Of a stretch of DNA of 64,000 nt, positions 31,322 through 39,873 are shown in pieces (the stretch's first letter is position 1; each line of letters opens with the position of its first letter). Position numbers and translations under genes: made by a program. The notes under the pieces are model-generated. The model was not told where the DNA came from. It searched no databases and was given only the letters and a program-made list of their open reading frames with translations. The DNA lies in contig UQMM01000002.1 of assembly GCA_900542165.1 (NCBI GenBank), positions 62,001 through 126,000 on the forward strand. Direction: 5' to 3'. This DNA comes from an uncultured Collinsella sp. Lineage in GTDB: Bacteria > Actinomycetota > Coriobacteriia > Coriobacteriales > Coriobacteriaceae.

Positions 31322-33568
31322 TTAGAAGTTGGCATCGTTGAGCTGTTCGCTCTCGAGGCCGTCGAGTTGCTGTTCGGGCGTATCGGCGACGCTCTCGAGC
31401 AGCTCGGTGGGGTCGACATTCATGTTCTTGCCGGCTTCGTTGCCGTTGACCAAGTCATCCGAGAAGATGTCGACTTCCATCTCTTCGGCTTCCTCGATCT
31501 GAACCTCGAGCGGCACCTGGGTGCGCACGAGTTTGACTGCTGGGCGCATGCGGGCAAAGAGGGGCACGTACTCGATGATGATGGCCGAGTTTTCGAGTCC
31601 ATACCAGCGTGCCGGGCTTCCACAGGCGCGACGGACGGCGTACTTGATGGCCATCACGCGGTGGTCGTTGCGGTTGATGTCCGTTTCGGGGGCAAGCATC
31701 TTGCGCAGCATGCAAAAACGGAAGTCACCCACGTTGCCGCGCGTCTCGTAGATGGAGTAGGTGTGATGCTGCGGCGGCAGCTCGCCCGAAGCCATCAAGT
31801 CGCCAACGATCTGGCGCAGGTAGGCATTAACGCGCTGGTTGACTTTAAAGCCCAGGTCCAGGCGAACGCGGAAGAGGAAGTCCGTGCCAAAGGTCTCGAC
31901 GGAATATTCGTGCGTATAGGGTTCGTCGGTAACGTGCACGTTAATGAACCAATATGCCTTGGCGCGCTTGGGGTGCTTATCCAGGATGGAATAGAGCACG
32001 TCGCGGTCGAGCGTGAGCGGATCGGGGCCGTTGGTGAGAAATACCAGATTGTCGGCGAGCACGGGATAGGTCTCGTCGTTGCGCAGGCGGTTGAGCTGAT
32101 CGATGTACTTGGAGACGGGCAGCAGGATCGTCTGCGTGCGCTCGATGGCGGTGCCGCGGCGCCACACATACATAAGGCCAAACAGCAGCGCGGCCAGGAA
32201 GATCATGACGTAGCCGCCGTCAAAGAACATGGTGAGGCACGAGGCGAAGAAGCACAGCTCAATGGCACCAAAGAGCAGGGCGAAGACGCAAGCACCCAGC
32301 CTGTGCTTGAGGATGCCGGCGATGTAGCTCGTCAAAAGCGTCGTGGTCATGAGCATGGTCACGGTAATGGCGAGGCCGTAGGCGCTCTCCATGCGCTCGG
32401 AGTTTTGGAACAGCAGCACGATGAAGATGCAGCCGACCCACATGATGTTGTTGACGAGCGGAATATAGAGCTGGCCCTTGGTGTCGCTGGGGTAGTGGAT
32501 GCGCAGGTGCGGCATAAGGTTGAGGCGCGTTGCCTCGGATACTAGCGAGAACGAGCCGGTGATGAGCGCCTGCGAGGCGATGATGGCCGCCACGGCCGAA
32601 AGCACGATGGCAAAGGGGCGCAGGGGCTCGGGAAGCATCATATAGAACGGGTTAACGATATCCATCGCGAGCATCTGGGGGTTGGAGTTGTTGGCGAGCA
32701 GCCAAGCGCCCTGACCCAGATAGTTGAGGATGAGGGCCGCCTTTACGAACGGCCAGGATGCGTAGATGTTGGCCTTGCCCACGTGGCCCATGTCCGAGTA
32801 GAGCGCCTCGGCGCCGGTCGTCGACAGGAAGACGAAGCCGAGCACCATGATGCCCGAGTGGTTGATGGGCGAGAACAGGAACATGATGCCGCGGATGGGG
32901 TTGAGCGCGCGCAGGATGGACAGGTTGCCGAGCATGTTGAACAGGCCGGCGCCTGCCAGGAACAGGAACCATAGCGTCATAAGCGGGCCGAACAGCTTGC
33001 CGATTGACGAGGTGCCGGCGCGCTGCATGGCAAACAGACCGCAGATAATGATGATGGTGATGATGATCACATTGGTCTGACCGTCGCCCAGCAGCGCGTG
33101 GCCCCACTCGATGGTGCGCAGACCCTCGATGGCTGTGGTGACCGTGACAGCGGGGGTGAGGATGCCGTCGGCGAGCAGCGCTGCACCGCCGATCATGGCG
33201 GGGAGAATCAGCCACGGTGCCACCTTGCGCACGAGACTGAACAGGGCGAAGATGCCGCCTTCGTTGTGGTTGTCGGCCTTCATGGCGATTACCACGTACT
33301 TGACCGTGGTCACGAGTGTCATGGTCCAGATGACGAGCGAAAGCGCGCCCAGGATCATGTCCTCGCTGACGGTACCGATGCCGCCGTTGTTGGCGACGAT
33401 TGATTTCATGGTGTACATGGGGCTCGTGCCGATGTCGCCATAGACGACGCCGAGCGTTACGAGCAGCATGCCAGCGGAGAGGGGGATGGCTCCGTGCCCG
33501 CCTTGACCACGCTGGTCTTGGGGGCTTGCCTCTAGTTTGTTGTGTGCCACGTGGACTCCCTTAGACAT
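31322..33568 (-). CDS. kup: KUP/HAK potassium uptake protein
   Basis: A 748-residue protein with about 12 membrane helices in the first 460 residues, starting LSAGMLLVTLGVVYGDIGTSPMYTM, the signature of the Kup family (VYGDIGTSPLY). Later ADGILTPAVTVTTAIEGL and ILDKHPKRAKAYWFINVHV (cytoplasmic domain) also match. The C-terminal 280 residues are hydrophilic and end in an acidic tail. It imports K+ with H+ symport. GTG 33550, which follows AAGGGAG, is an alternative start six codons inside. It stands alone; a K+ or c-di-AMP riboswitch was not recognised upstream. Confidence 0.92.
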   Translation of the reverse strand: MSKGVHVAHNKLEASPQDQRGQGGHGAIPLSAGMLLVTLGVVYGDIGTSPMYTMKSIVANNGGIGTVSEDMILGALSLVIWTMTLVTTVKYVVIAMKADNHNEGGIFALFSLVRKVAPWLILPAMIGGAALLADGILTPAVTVTTAIEGLRTIEWGHALLGDGQTNVIIITIIIICGLFAMQRAGTSSIGKLFGPLMTLWFLFLAGAGLFNMLGNLSILRALNPIRGIMFLFSPINHSGIMVLGFVFLSTTGAEALYSDMGHVGKANIYASWPFVKAALILNYLGQGAWLLANNSNPQMLAMDIVNPFYMMLPEPLRPFAIVLSAVAAIIASQALITGSFSLVSEATRLNLMPHLRIHYPSDTKGQLYIPLVNNIMWVGCIFIVLLFQNSERMESAYGLAITVTMLMTTTLLTSYIAGILKHRLGACVFALLFGAIELCFFASCLTMFFDGGYVMIFLAALLFGLMYVWRRGTAIERTQTILLPVSKYIDQLNRLRNDETYPVLADNLVFLTNGPDPLTLDRDVLYSILDKHPKRAKAYWFINVHVTDEPYTHEYSVETFGTDFLFRVRLDLGFKVNQRVNAYLRQIVGDLMASGELPPQHHTYSIYETRGNVGDFRFCMLRKMLAPETDINRNDHRVMAIKYAVRRACGSPARWYGLENSAIIIEYVPLFARMRPAVKLVRTQVPLEVQIEEAEEMEVDIFSDDLVNGNEAGKNMNVDPTELLESVADTPEQQLDGLESEQLNDANF

Positions 33569-33649
33569 CTAGCCTCTGCAAAGGGCAGCAGACCTTTATG
33601 CCATCTTTATACATATAAGAGCAGTTTGGCACATCGGGGTGTTTTAGAC

Positions 33650-33673
33650 AATAATCCTCAGCTGGGGATTATT
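33650..33673 (-). terminator. AT-rich hairpin after the EamA gene
   Basis: AATAATCC (33650-33657) pairs with GGATTATT (33666-33673), loop TCAGCTGG. It lies 35 bases beyond the EamA stop codon and upstream of kup. T run is poor, so this is tentative. Confidence 0.5.
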
Positions 33674-33707
33674 TATCTACGCAGGTAGCATTTCAAAGCA
33701 GGGGCTT

Positions 33708-34619
33708 TTAAGCACGTACTGTCTGGGCTATGCCAGCCTTGGCGCTTGCGCGTTTGCCGGCGAGTTCGCAAAAGAGCGCGCCGCCGATGATAAGTGCAGC
33801 GCCCATCAGGCGGACCGGTGTTATGGCTTCGCCCAAAAGGACGGCCGAGAACACGACCGCCGAAAGCGGCTCGAGGTAGCCGACGACGGCGACGGTCTGG
33901 ACGGGCAGCTTGGCGACGGCGCTAAAGTAGAGCAGGCAACCGATGCCGGTGTTGACGACGCCGAGCATGACGACGGCGCGCCAATCAATACTGGCGGCGA
34001 CGCCGGCGGACAGGAATGAGGGAGCGCCCTGCGTGATGAGCGTGAGGACCAGCGCGGTTACAAAGGCGGCGCTCACCTGGAGCGTGGAGTTCTCGAGGCC
34101 TTCGATGTGTGGCGCGCCCTTGCTGGCGATGACCATCAATGCGTAGCAGAAGGCCGAGACGATGCCGCAAGCGATACCCGCAATGGGCATATTGCCGCCC
34201 AGACCTTGTGCCGCAATGAGAAAAGCACCGCAGGCGACGGCGATAAAGCCGGCGATTTTGCCGCCGGTCAGCTTTTCGCCAAAGATGAGCGGGGAGAGCG
34301 CCATGACAATGATGGGGCCGCAGTAGTACAGCAGCGAGGATACGCCGACGCCGATCGTCTGGTAGGCGCGGAACAGAAAAATCCAGCTGGCGCCCAGCGC
34401 GGCTCCCGAGAGGAGGAGGGCCGCGGCTTCGCGGGGGCGAGATGGCGCCTGCAACTTATGGCGTTGGGTGATGGCGAGGATGGTGACAAGCGAGAGTGCG
34501 CCCAAAAACGTGCGTAGTAGCACGATATCGGAGCTCGGCAGCGCGATGGCAGAGGCGATGATGCCGTTGGAGCCAAACAATAGCAATGCTGCTAAGTACG
34601 TAAACAGTCCGTTGTCCAT
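33708..34619 (-). CDS. EamA/DMT-family transporter
   Basis: A 303-residue protein made of ten hydrophobic helices in two EamA repeats (FTYLAALLLFGSNGIIASAIALPSSDIVLLRTFLGA and the second half GIACGIVSAFCYALMVIASKGAPHIEGL). Members export amino acids, purine metabolites or cofactors. AGAAGGGATG precedes the ATG at 34619. The divergent LysR gene at 34738 probably controls it; such LysR-EamA pairs are common. Substrate unknown. Confidence 0.88.
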   Translation of the reverse strand: MDNGLFTYLAALLLFGSNGIIASAIALPSSDIVLLRTFLGALSLVTILAITQRHKLQAPSRPREAAALLLSGAALGASWIFLFRAYQTIGVGVSSLLYYCGPIIVMALSPLIFGEKLTGGKIAGFIAVACGAFLIAAQGLGGNMPIAGIACGIVSAFCYALMVIASKGAPHIEGLENSTLQVSAAFVTALVLTLITQGAPSFLSAGVAASIDWRAVVMLGVVNTGIGCLLYFSAVAKLPVQTVAVVGYLEPLSAVVFSAVLLGEAITPVRLMGAALIIGGALFCELAGKRASAKAGIAQTVRA

Positions 34620-34737
34620 GCGCTGACATCCCTTCTATATCCGAGCATGTTCACTATGTGTGAACTGGCAATAGAAGAAAAGCGAATATAATGCATGGCT
34701 AACATGACAAAAACTCATGTAAAGGTGGAGGCATGTC

Positions 34738-35595
34738 GTGGAAACGAATATTCAAAAGATGCAGGTGCTGCTGGAGACGGTGCGCGCCGGAAGCTTTACG
34801 CGTGCTGCCGAGCGCCTGAGCTATTCGCAGTCGGGCGTGAGCCGTATGGTGGCCGATCTTGAAGCCGACTGGGGCTTTAAGGTGCTCGACCGCAGTCGCG
34901 AGGGCGTAGTGCTTTCTGCCGACGGGCGGCAGGTCATGCCGGCAGTCGAGGCGCTCTGCGAGGAATTCAATCGCTTGCAGCGACGGGTGGATGAGATGCG
35001 TGGGCTCATGCGCGGCAAGATCTGCATCGGTACGTTTTCGAGTGTGGCGACCCACGTGCTGCCGCCGGTGATTGCGCGCTTTCGCGCCGATCATCCGGAT
35101 GTCGATTACGAGCTGTTGATGGGTGATTACTCCGAGATTGAGCAATGGGTGGCGGAAGGCCGCTGCGACCTGGGCTTTATTCCGCGCGAGCCACGCGGCG
35201 CCGGTATGGCGTCGCGGCCGTTGGTGCAAGACGAGCTGATGGCCGTGGTGCCAGCGGACTCCTCGCTTGCCACCGCGGAGGTCGTGTCCCTTGCCGATTT
35301 GGCCAACGAGCAGTTTATTCTGCTGGAACGCGGTAGCGACGACGAGATTACGCCGCTGTTTCGCCGCGCGGGCCTGACGGTGCGCTCTAAGCTGTCGACC
35401 TGGGATGACTATGCGATTATGGCTATGGTCGAGGACGGCCTGGGCGTGAGTATTCTTCCGGCGCTCATCTTGCGCCGCTGCCAGTTCGATGTTGCCGTGC
35501 GTCCGCTCGAGGGACATCCTCATCGGCAGATCAATGCAATATATCGCACAGCTGACGTTTCGCTTGCCGCTGCTCGATTCCTTGAATACCTCTAA
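34738..35595 (+). CDS. LysR-family transcriptional regulator
   Basis: A 285-residue protein from GTG 34738 (GGAGG eight bases upstream; the nearby ATG at 34733 is out of frame). N-terminal winged helix IQKMQVLLETVRAGSFTRAAERLSYSQSGVSRMVADLEADWGFKVLDRSREG at about 4-55, then a LysR effector domain with KICIGTFSSVATHVLPPVIARF. It is divergent from the EamA exporter (119-base intergenic region) and is probably its regulator. Confidence 0.88.
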   Translation: METNIQKMQVLLETVRAGSFTRAAERLSYSQSGVSRMVADLEADWGFKVLDRSREGVVLSADGRQVMPAVEALCEEFNRLQRRVDEMRGLMRGKICIGTFSSVATHVLPPVIARFRADHPDVDYELLMGDYSEIEQWVAEGRCDLGFIPREPRGAGMASRPLVQDELMAVVPADSSLATAEVVSLADLANEQFILLERGSDDEITPLFRRAGLTVRSKLSTWDDYAIMAMVEDGLGVSILPALILRRCQFDVAVRPLEGHPHRQINAIYRTADVSLAAARFLEYL

Positions 35596-35654
35596 ACGTG
35601 TACACGTCATTGTCCGCTTTGGGCAAATCTCGGAGTCCGGTACATTTTCTTATG

Positions 35655-35739
35655 AAATTGAACTTTCGAATGAGGTACCGCGCTATACTGCTGCCTAAAT
35701 TGAACCCTGGTTCAATTCGTGTTCTATAAATTGAACTTT
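35655..35739. promoter_or_regulatory. Operator cluster upstream of the HTH-aminotransferase gene
   Basis: AAATTGAACTTT occurs at 35655-35666 and again at 35728-35739. Between them AATTGAACC (35698-35706) and GGTTCAATT (35709-35717) form a 20-bp palindrome with a 2-bp centre. A TATACT hexamer lies at about 35684. The encoded protein starts with an HTH domain, so autoregulation through these AATTGAAC sites is likely. Confidence 0.6.
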
Positions 35740-35757
35740 GCCAGCAAGGAGGTTCTA

Positions 35758-37278
35758 GTGGCCCAAGAGACGTTTAGCGATCGCCTGCGACAGACTATGT
35801 CCGATCGCGACGTTCGCCAGTCGGACGTAATCCGCGCATCGGAGATGCTCGGCAAAAAACTCGGCAAGAGTCAGATGAGCCAATATGTGAGCGGCAAGAC
35901 GATCCCGCGACGCGATGTGGCCGAGCTGCTCGCCCGTATTTTGGAGGTCGATGTTACCTGGCTGCTTGCCGGCGACGCCGATCAAGGCGAGGCATCATCA
36001 CCCCGCAACGATTCCAAGCCCGAACCCCATCCCTCAGCTCAAATTGCAAGGAGCACCACCATGCGTACTTTTTCTAAATCCACCAAGCTCGATAACGTCC
36101 TGTATGACGTGCGCGGTCCCGTCGTCGACGAGGCCGCCCGTATGGAGGACGAGGGCGAGCGCATCCTCAAGCTCAATATCGGCAACCCGGCGCCCTTCGG
36201 TTTCCGCACGCCCGATGAGGTCATCAAGGACATGCGCCAGCAGCTGCCCGACTGCGAAGGCTATTCCAACTCGCGTGGCCTGTTCTCTGCGCGCAAGGCG
36301 ATTATGCAGTATTCGCAGATCAAGGGCCTGCCCAACGTTCAGATGGAGCATATCTACACGGGCAACGGCGTGTCCGAGCTCATTCAGCTTTCGATGAACG
36401 CGCTGCTCGACAATGGCGACGAGATTCTGATCCCCAGTCCCGACTATCCGCTCTGGACGGCGTGCGCAACCCTTGCCGGCGGTCATCCCGTACATTATCT
36501 GTGTGATGAGCAGGCGGATTGGTATCCCGACCTGGAGGATATGGAGTCCAAGATCACGAGCGCGACCAAGGCCCTCGTCATCATCAACCCCAACAACCCC
36601 ACGGGTTCCGTCTATCCGCGCGAGGTGCTCGAGGGTATCGTCGAGATTGCACGCAGGCATCAGCTGATGATCTTTGCCGATGAGATCTACGACCGCCTGT
36701 GCATGGACGGCTACGAGCACGTCTCGATTGCCTCGCTCGCCCCCGACCTGCCCTGCGTTACCTTTAGCGGTCTGTCCAAGTCGCACATGATTGCGGGCTA
36801 TCGTATTGGCTGGATGGTGCTTTCGGGCAACCAGCGCTGCATGAGCGACTTCATCATGGGCATCAACATGCTCTCCAACATGCGCCTGTGCTCCAATGTG
36901 CCGGCTCAGTCGATCGTTCAGACGGCACTCGGTGGCCATCAGTCCGTTAACGACTACATCCGTCCCGGCGGCCGTGTCTACGAGCAGCGCAACTTTGTGT
37001 ATGAGGCGCTCAACAAGATTGACGGCATCTCGGTGGTTAAGCCGCGTGCGGCGTTCTACATCTTCCCCAAGATGGATGTGAAGAAGTTCAACATCACCGA
37101 TGACGAGCAGTTCGCCCTTGACCTGCTGCACGAGAAGAAGATTCTGATCACGCGCGGCGGCGGCTTCAACTGGGCTGAGCCCGACCACTTCCGTATCGTG
37201 TACCTGCCGCGCATGGAAGTGCTCAAAGAGTCCCTCGAAGACCTCGCCGACTTCTTTGACCATTACCGCCAGAGCTAG
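35758..37278 (+). CDS. Bifunctional HTH-domain / class I aminotransferase fusion
   Basis: From GTG 35758 (perfect AAGGAGG upstream) a 506-residue protein. Residues 1-75 are an XRE-type helix-turn-helix (FSDRLRQTMSDRDVRQSDVIRASEMLGKKLGKSQMSQYVSGKTIPRRDVAELLARIL); a Pro/Ser linker follows; from residue 102 a complete AlaA/AspC-like PLP aminotransferase runs to the end (NIGNPAPFGFRTP, GYSNSRGLFSARKAI, NPNNPTGSVY, ADEIYDRL, SGLSKSHMIAGYRIGWMV with the PLP Lys, ending FRIVYLPRMEVLKESLEDLADFF). It probably makes alanine from pyruvate and glutamate. A strong internal ribosome site before ATG 36061 could give a separate aminotransferase. Operators upstream suggest autoregulation. Confidence 0.9.
   Translation: MAQETFSDRLRQTMSDRDVRQSDVIRASEMLGKKLGKSQMSQYVSGKTIPRRDVAELLARILEVDVTWLLAGDADQGEASSPRNDSKPEPHPSAQIARSTTMRTFSKSTKLDNVLYDVRGPVVDEAARMEDEGERILKLNIGNPAPFGFRTPDEVIKDMRQQLPDCEGYSNSRGLFSARKAIMQYSQIKGLPNVQMEHIYTGNGVSELIQLSMNALLDNGDEILIPSPDYPLWTACATLAGGHPVHYLCDEQADWYPDLEDMESKITSATKALVIINPNNPTGSVYPREVLEGIVEIARRHQLMIFADEIYDRLCMDGYEHVSIASLAPDLPCVTFSGLSKSHMIAGYRIGWMVLSGNQRCMSDFIMGINMLSNMRLCSNVPAQSIVQTALGGHQSVNDYIRPGGRVYEQRNFVYEALNKIDGISVVKPRAAFYIFPKMDVKKFNITDDEQFALDLLHEKKILITRGGGFNWAEPDHFRIVYLPRMEVLKESLEDLADFFDHYRQS
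36048..36063 (+). promoter_or_regulatory. Internal ribosome site and start within the HTH-aminotransferase gene
   Basis: AAGGAG (36048-36053) lies seven bases before the in-frame ATG at 36061, exactly where the aminotransferase domain begins (MRTFSKSTKL). The quality equals that of the gene's own start, so a 405-residue aminotransferase without the HTH may be made from the same mRNA. Confidence 0.55.
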
Positions 37279-37302
37279 TGGGATAGAAGTTCCGCACTAT
37301 GA

Positions 37303-37339
37303 AAAGCTCCCTGCAGTTGTTTTTGCTGCAGGGAGCTTT
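37303..37339. terminator. Terminator between convergent genes
   Basis: AAAGCTCCCTGCAG (37303-37316) and CTGCAGGGAGCTTT (37326-37339) form a 14-bp stem around TTGTTTTTG, ending the aminotransferase (plus) and deformylase (minus) transcripts. Confidence 0.82.
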
Positions 37340-37354
37340 CTTGAATCGGCGGAA

Positions 37355-37765
37355 CTAGATCACGATCCCGTTGCAGTGGTCGATTTCGTGCTGGATGATT
37401 TCGGCGGTGTAGCCCGAGAAGTTTTTGATGCGGTGGACGAAGTTCTCGTCCAAATACTCAACCTTAATGCGGCGATAGCGGGTACAGGGACGCTCGCCGA
37501 TCAGCGAGAGACATCCTTCGCTCGTCTGATAGGCATTGACCTGCTCAAGAATTTGAGGGTTGTACATCAGGAGTGTCCTGTTGCCGTCCTTTACGCAGAT
37601 GATGCGTTTGCGCACGCCGATCATGTTGGCGGCGAGGCCCACGCACTCGCGCTCGTGTTCGTGAAGCGTGTCCAAAAGGTCCTGTCCGGTAGCGGCGTCT
37701 TCGGGGCTGGAATCCTCGGAGGGCAGGCGTAAAAAGAACTCGGATTTCATGATGGGCTTGATCAT
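37355..37765 (-). CDS. def: Peptide deformylase (short type)
   Basis: A 136-residue protein (AAGGAG before ATG 37765) with complete active-site motifs: VGLAANMIGV at 42-51, EGCLSL at 83-88 (metal ligand Cys85) and QHEIDH at 125-130 (His126, Glu127, His130). It removes the formyl group from N-terminal Met. It is much shorter than classical type I enzymes (about 165-190 residues) but keeps every catalytic residue, unlike the homologue at 29726. The two share length and layout and probably arose by duplication within the same short subfamily. Confidence 0.87.
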   Translation of the reverse strand: MIKPIMKSEFFLRLPSEDSSPEDAATGQDLLDTLHEHERECVGLAANMIGVRKRIICVKDGNRTLLMYNPQILEQVNAYQTSEGCLSLIGERPCTRYRRIKVEYLDENFVHRIKNFSGYTAEIIQHEIDHCNGIVI

Positions 37766-37979
37766 GGCGGGCTCCTTAAGGTGGATGCGTTTGGTTCAGG
37801 TCATGATACCGCGACATGTCGCATTAATGTGTGCACATAGATTCTGCAGCTAGATTAGCGGGCGACACCATAAACTAATGGACGTTTTGCCGAGAGGCAT
37901 GAATGTTTAAAGCGCAAAGAGTGCGCGACGGGCCCCGCGAATGGGGCGATGATGCCCGAGAGGGCCAAGAAGGAGTCTC

Positions 37980-38891
37980 ATGTCTGAGAACGAAGAGATC
38001 ATGAACGAGACCGAGAACGAGACCATGGCTGCCGAGGTTGAGGCAGTCGAGACCGCGGAGACCGAAGCTGCCGAGGTTGAGGCTGCTGACGAGGTTTCCG
38101 CCGAGGGGGAGGCCGAGGTTGTCGAGGCCGCCGTTGATTACGATGACGAAGAGCTGATGGACAAGATGCAGAAGGCCGCCCGCCTGCTGCGTAGCCGTCG
38201 CTTTGCTATTTCCAAGGAGGAGGAGGCCAAGGCCGAGCGCATGGCGAACATCGAGCGCGCCATCAAGCTCCTTGACCTCAAGCCCAAGATGGAGCAGAAG
38301 GAAATGTCCGACCTGCTGGGCATGCGCCTTCGTGAGCTCGATGGCTTGATGGCCGAGGCCGAGGCTGCCGATCTGGTCGGCCGCATCGACGACGCCGAGG
38401 GCGATATGCGCAAGATCGTTGTCTTCGCTGCCGAGGATGCCGCTGAGGGCCTGGTCGAGCTTGCCAACAAGAAGGAGAAGCTCCTGCCCGAGCTTTCTTA
38501 CGAGGAGGCCACCGAGCTGATGACCGCTCTCGATAAGGTCATCGCTCCGCTCGTCGCCATGGGCCTGGACGAGGACCGCGGTCCTCGCGGCGGTCGTGAC
38601 GATCGCGGTGGCCGTGGCGGCGACCGTGGCGGTCGTGGCGGCTTTGGCGATCGCGGTGGCCGTGGCGGTGACCGCGGCGGTCGCGGTGGCGATCGTGGCG
38701 GCCGTGGCGGCTTTGGTGACCGTGGCGGCGACCGTGGCGGTCGCGGCGGCTTTGGCGGCAACCGTGGTGGCTATGGCGATCGCGGTGGCAACCGTGGCGG
38801 CTTCGGCGGCAACCGTGGTAACGACCGCGGCGGTCGCGGTGGCGATCGTGGCGGCCGCAACGGCGGCGGCTTCCGCGGCAACCGCTTCTAG
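37980..38891 (+). CDS. Acidic protein with wHTH-like middle and C-terminal RGG repeats
   Basis: A 303-residue protein in three parts. Residues 1-55 are strongly acidic (MSENEEIMNETENETMAAEV...). Residues 60-190 are helical, with MEQKEMSDLLGMRLRELDGLMAEAEAADLVGRIDD resembling a winged-helix recognition region and ARLLRSRRFAISKEEEAKAERM before it. Residues 198-303 hold 20 RGG triplets alternating with D, F, N and Y, as in eukaryotic RGG/RG RNA-binding low-complexity domains. It probably binds RNA or DNA and could form condensates; both are inferences. Monocistronic, with an SD-like AAGGAG eight bases before the ATG. Codons in the tail (CGT/CGC-GGC/GGT) make the DNA itself repetitive. Confidence 0.85.
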   Translation: MSENEEIMNETENETMAAEVEAVETAETEAAEVEAADEVSAEGEAEVVEAAVDYDDEELMDKMQKAARLLRSRRFAISKEEEAKAERMANIERAIKLLDLKPKMEQKEMSDLLGMRLRELDGLMAEAEAADLVGRIDDAEGDMRKIVVFAAEDAAEGLVELANKKEKLLPELSYEEATELMTALDKVIAPLVAMGLDEDRGPRGGRDDRGGRGGDRGGRGGFGDRGGRGGDRGGRGGDRGGRGGFGDRGGDRGGRGGFGGNRGGYGDRGGNRGGFGGNRGNDRGGRGGDRGGRNGGGFRGNRF

Positions 38892-38895
38892 TTGG

Positions 38896-38923
38896 GTTAC
38901 GCGGTTTTACCAAACCGCGTAAC
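38896..38923. terminator. Hairpin directly after the RGG protein gene
   Basis: GTTACGCGGTTT (38896-38907) pairs perfectly with AAACCGCGTAAC (38912-38923), loop TACC, five bases after the TAG stop. No T run. Confidence 0.55.
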
Positions 38924-38936
38924 TAGTTGACGCTGC

Positions 38937-39036
38937 GCGCCCACCAGAGCGACAACTTGTCATTCAAAGAGGACGGCATGACCAGAAGGTCTATGCCGTC
39001 CTCTTTTCATGCCAATTTGTTCGCTCTGGTGGGCGC
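38937..39036. repeat. 100-base nested double hairpin
   Basis: Outer arms GCGCCCACCAGAGCGA (38937-38952) and TCGCTCTGGTGGGCGC (39021-39036) are a perfect 16-bp stem. Inside it AAAGAGGACGGCAT (38966-38979) and ATGCCGTCCTCTTT (38993-39006) form a second perfect 14-bp stem, followed by TTC. The inner stem could end transcription in both directions. The rest of the 374-base gap to pdxT holds the hairpin before it and the family A repeat after it. Confidence 0.75.
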
Positions 39037-39089
39037 TCGCTGTCGGTGCCAAAACATCGACATTGCCATGATCCAGACCTGCTAAAAGA

Positions 39090-39145
39090 TAGTCGTTGGG
39101 GACGTTCTTGTTTGACTGGTCACTTAAGAGCGTCCCCAACGATTA
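39090..39145. repeat. Palindromic repeat family A, copy 2
   Basis: TAGTCGTTGGGGACGTTCTT (39090-39109) and AAGAGCGTCCCCAACGATTA (39126-39145) pair at 18 of 20 positions; the loop contains GACTGGTCA. Same layout and length as 1318-1373. Confidence 0.75.
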
Positions 39146-39265
39146 GACATCCCCAAGGGGTCATTTGCACCAAAAAATGAGAGTGGATAATCTCCCGGTA
39201 TGAGCCCATATTCATGCTCAAGGTGGGAGATTGTCCACTCTCGTTTCGTTTGTTGATTTCGATAC

Positions 39266-39853
39266 CTACATTTGGAGGAAGAGCTCGTGGAGGCGGGTGT
39301 CGTCGTCGAGCTCGGGGTGGAAGGTGACACCGAGCTGATTGTCTTGACGGGTGGCGACGATGCGGCCATCGACTTCGGCCAGGGCCTTGGCATTGCCGTG
39401 CACCTCGACGATGCGGGGTGCACGGATAAATGTTAATGGCACTTCACCGTCGATGCCGGACACCTGGCCCTTGGTGCGAAAACTGCCGAGCTGTCTGCCA
39501 TAAGCGTTGCGCTCAACGAGTACGTTCATGGTTGCTAGGCGCGGCGTTCCCTTATCGTCGTGTGCGGCAAGATCGCGCGCCAATAGAATCAAGCCGGCGC
39601 AGGTGCCAAGGACGGGCATGCCTTCAACGATGTGGGCGCGAAGCTCATCGAGCATGCCGAGCTCGGCAAGTAGCTTGCCCTGAACGGTGGACTCGCCGCC
39701 GGGAAGTACCAGACGGTCAAAGTCCTGCTTCAAATCAGCCGCCTGCCTCAGCTCAATACAACGTGCGCCCAGCTCGGATAGTCTTGCCTCGTGCTCGGCA
39801 AAAGCACCTTGGACCGCCAGCACGGCGACCGTCTGGTCTGCATAATCGCTCAT
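39266..39853 (-). CDS. pdxT: Pyridoxal 5'-phosphate synthase glutaminase subunit
   Basis: A 195-residue class I glutaminase: VAVLAVQGAFAEHEARL, LVLPGGESTVQGKLL (oxyanion and Gln binding), VLGTCAGLILLARD with the nucleophile Cys, FIRAPRIVEVHG and VTFHPELDDDTRLHELFL with the His-Glu pair. It supplies ammonia to PdxS for PLP synthesis by the DXP-independent pathway. It lies 20 bases after pdxS on the same strand. Confidence 0.94.
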   Translation of the reverse strand: MSDYADQTVAVLAVQGAFAEHEARLSELGARCIELRQAADLKQDFDRLVLPGGESTVQGKLLAELGMLDELRAHIVEGMPVLGTCAGLILLARDLAAHDDKGTPRLATMNVLVERNAYGRQLGSFRTKGQVSGIDGEVPLTFIRAPRIVEVHGNAKALAEVDGRIVATRQDNQLGVTFHPELDDDTRLHELFLQM

Positions 39854-39873
39854 GTGCGATCCTTTCTGCTGGA

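Noticed and set aside
31289..32545. 418-residue plus-strand frame opposite kup
   Set aside because: Antisense of the Kup C-terminal domain; no motif or ribosome site.
36034..37263. 409-residue minus-strand frame opposite the aminotransferase
   Set aside because: Antisense of a gene with PLP-site motifs; no independent support.
38580..38880. Tandem repeats that might look like a CRISPR array
   Set aside because: The repeats are in-frame RGG-coding triplets; there are no spacers of uniform length and no cas genes.
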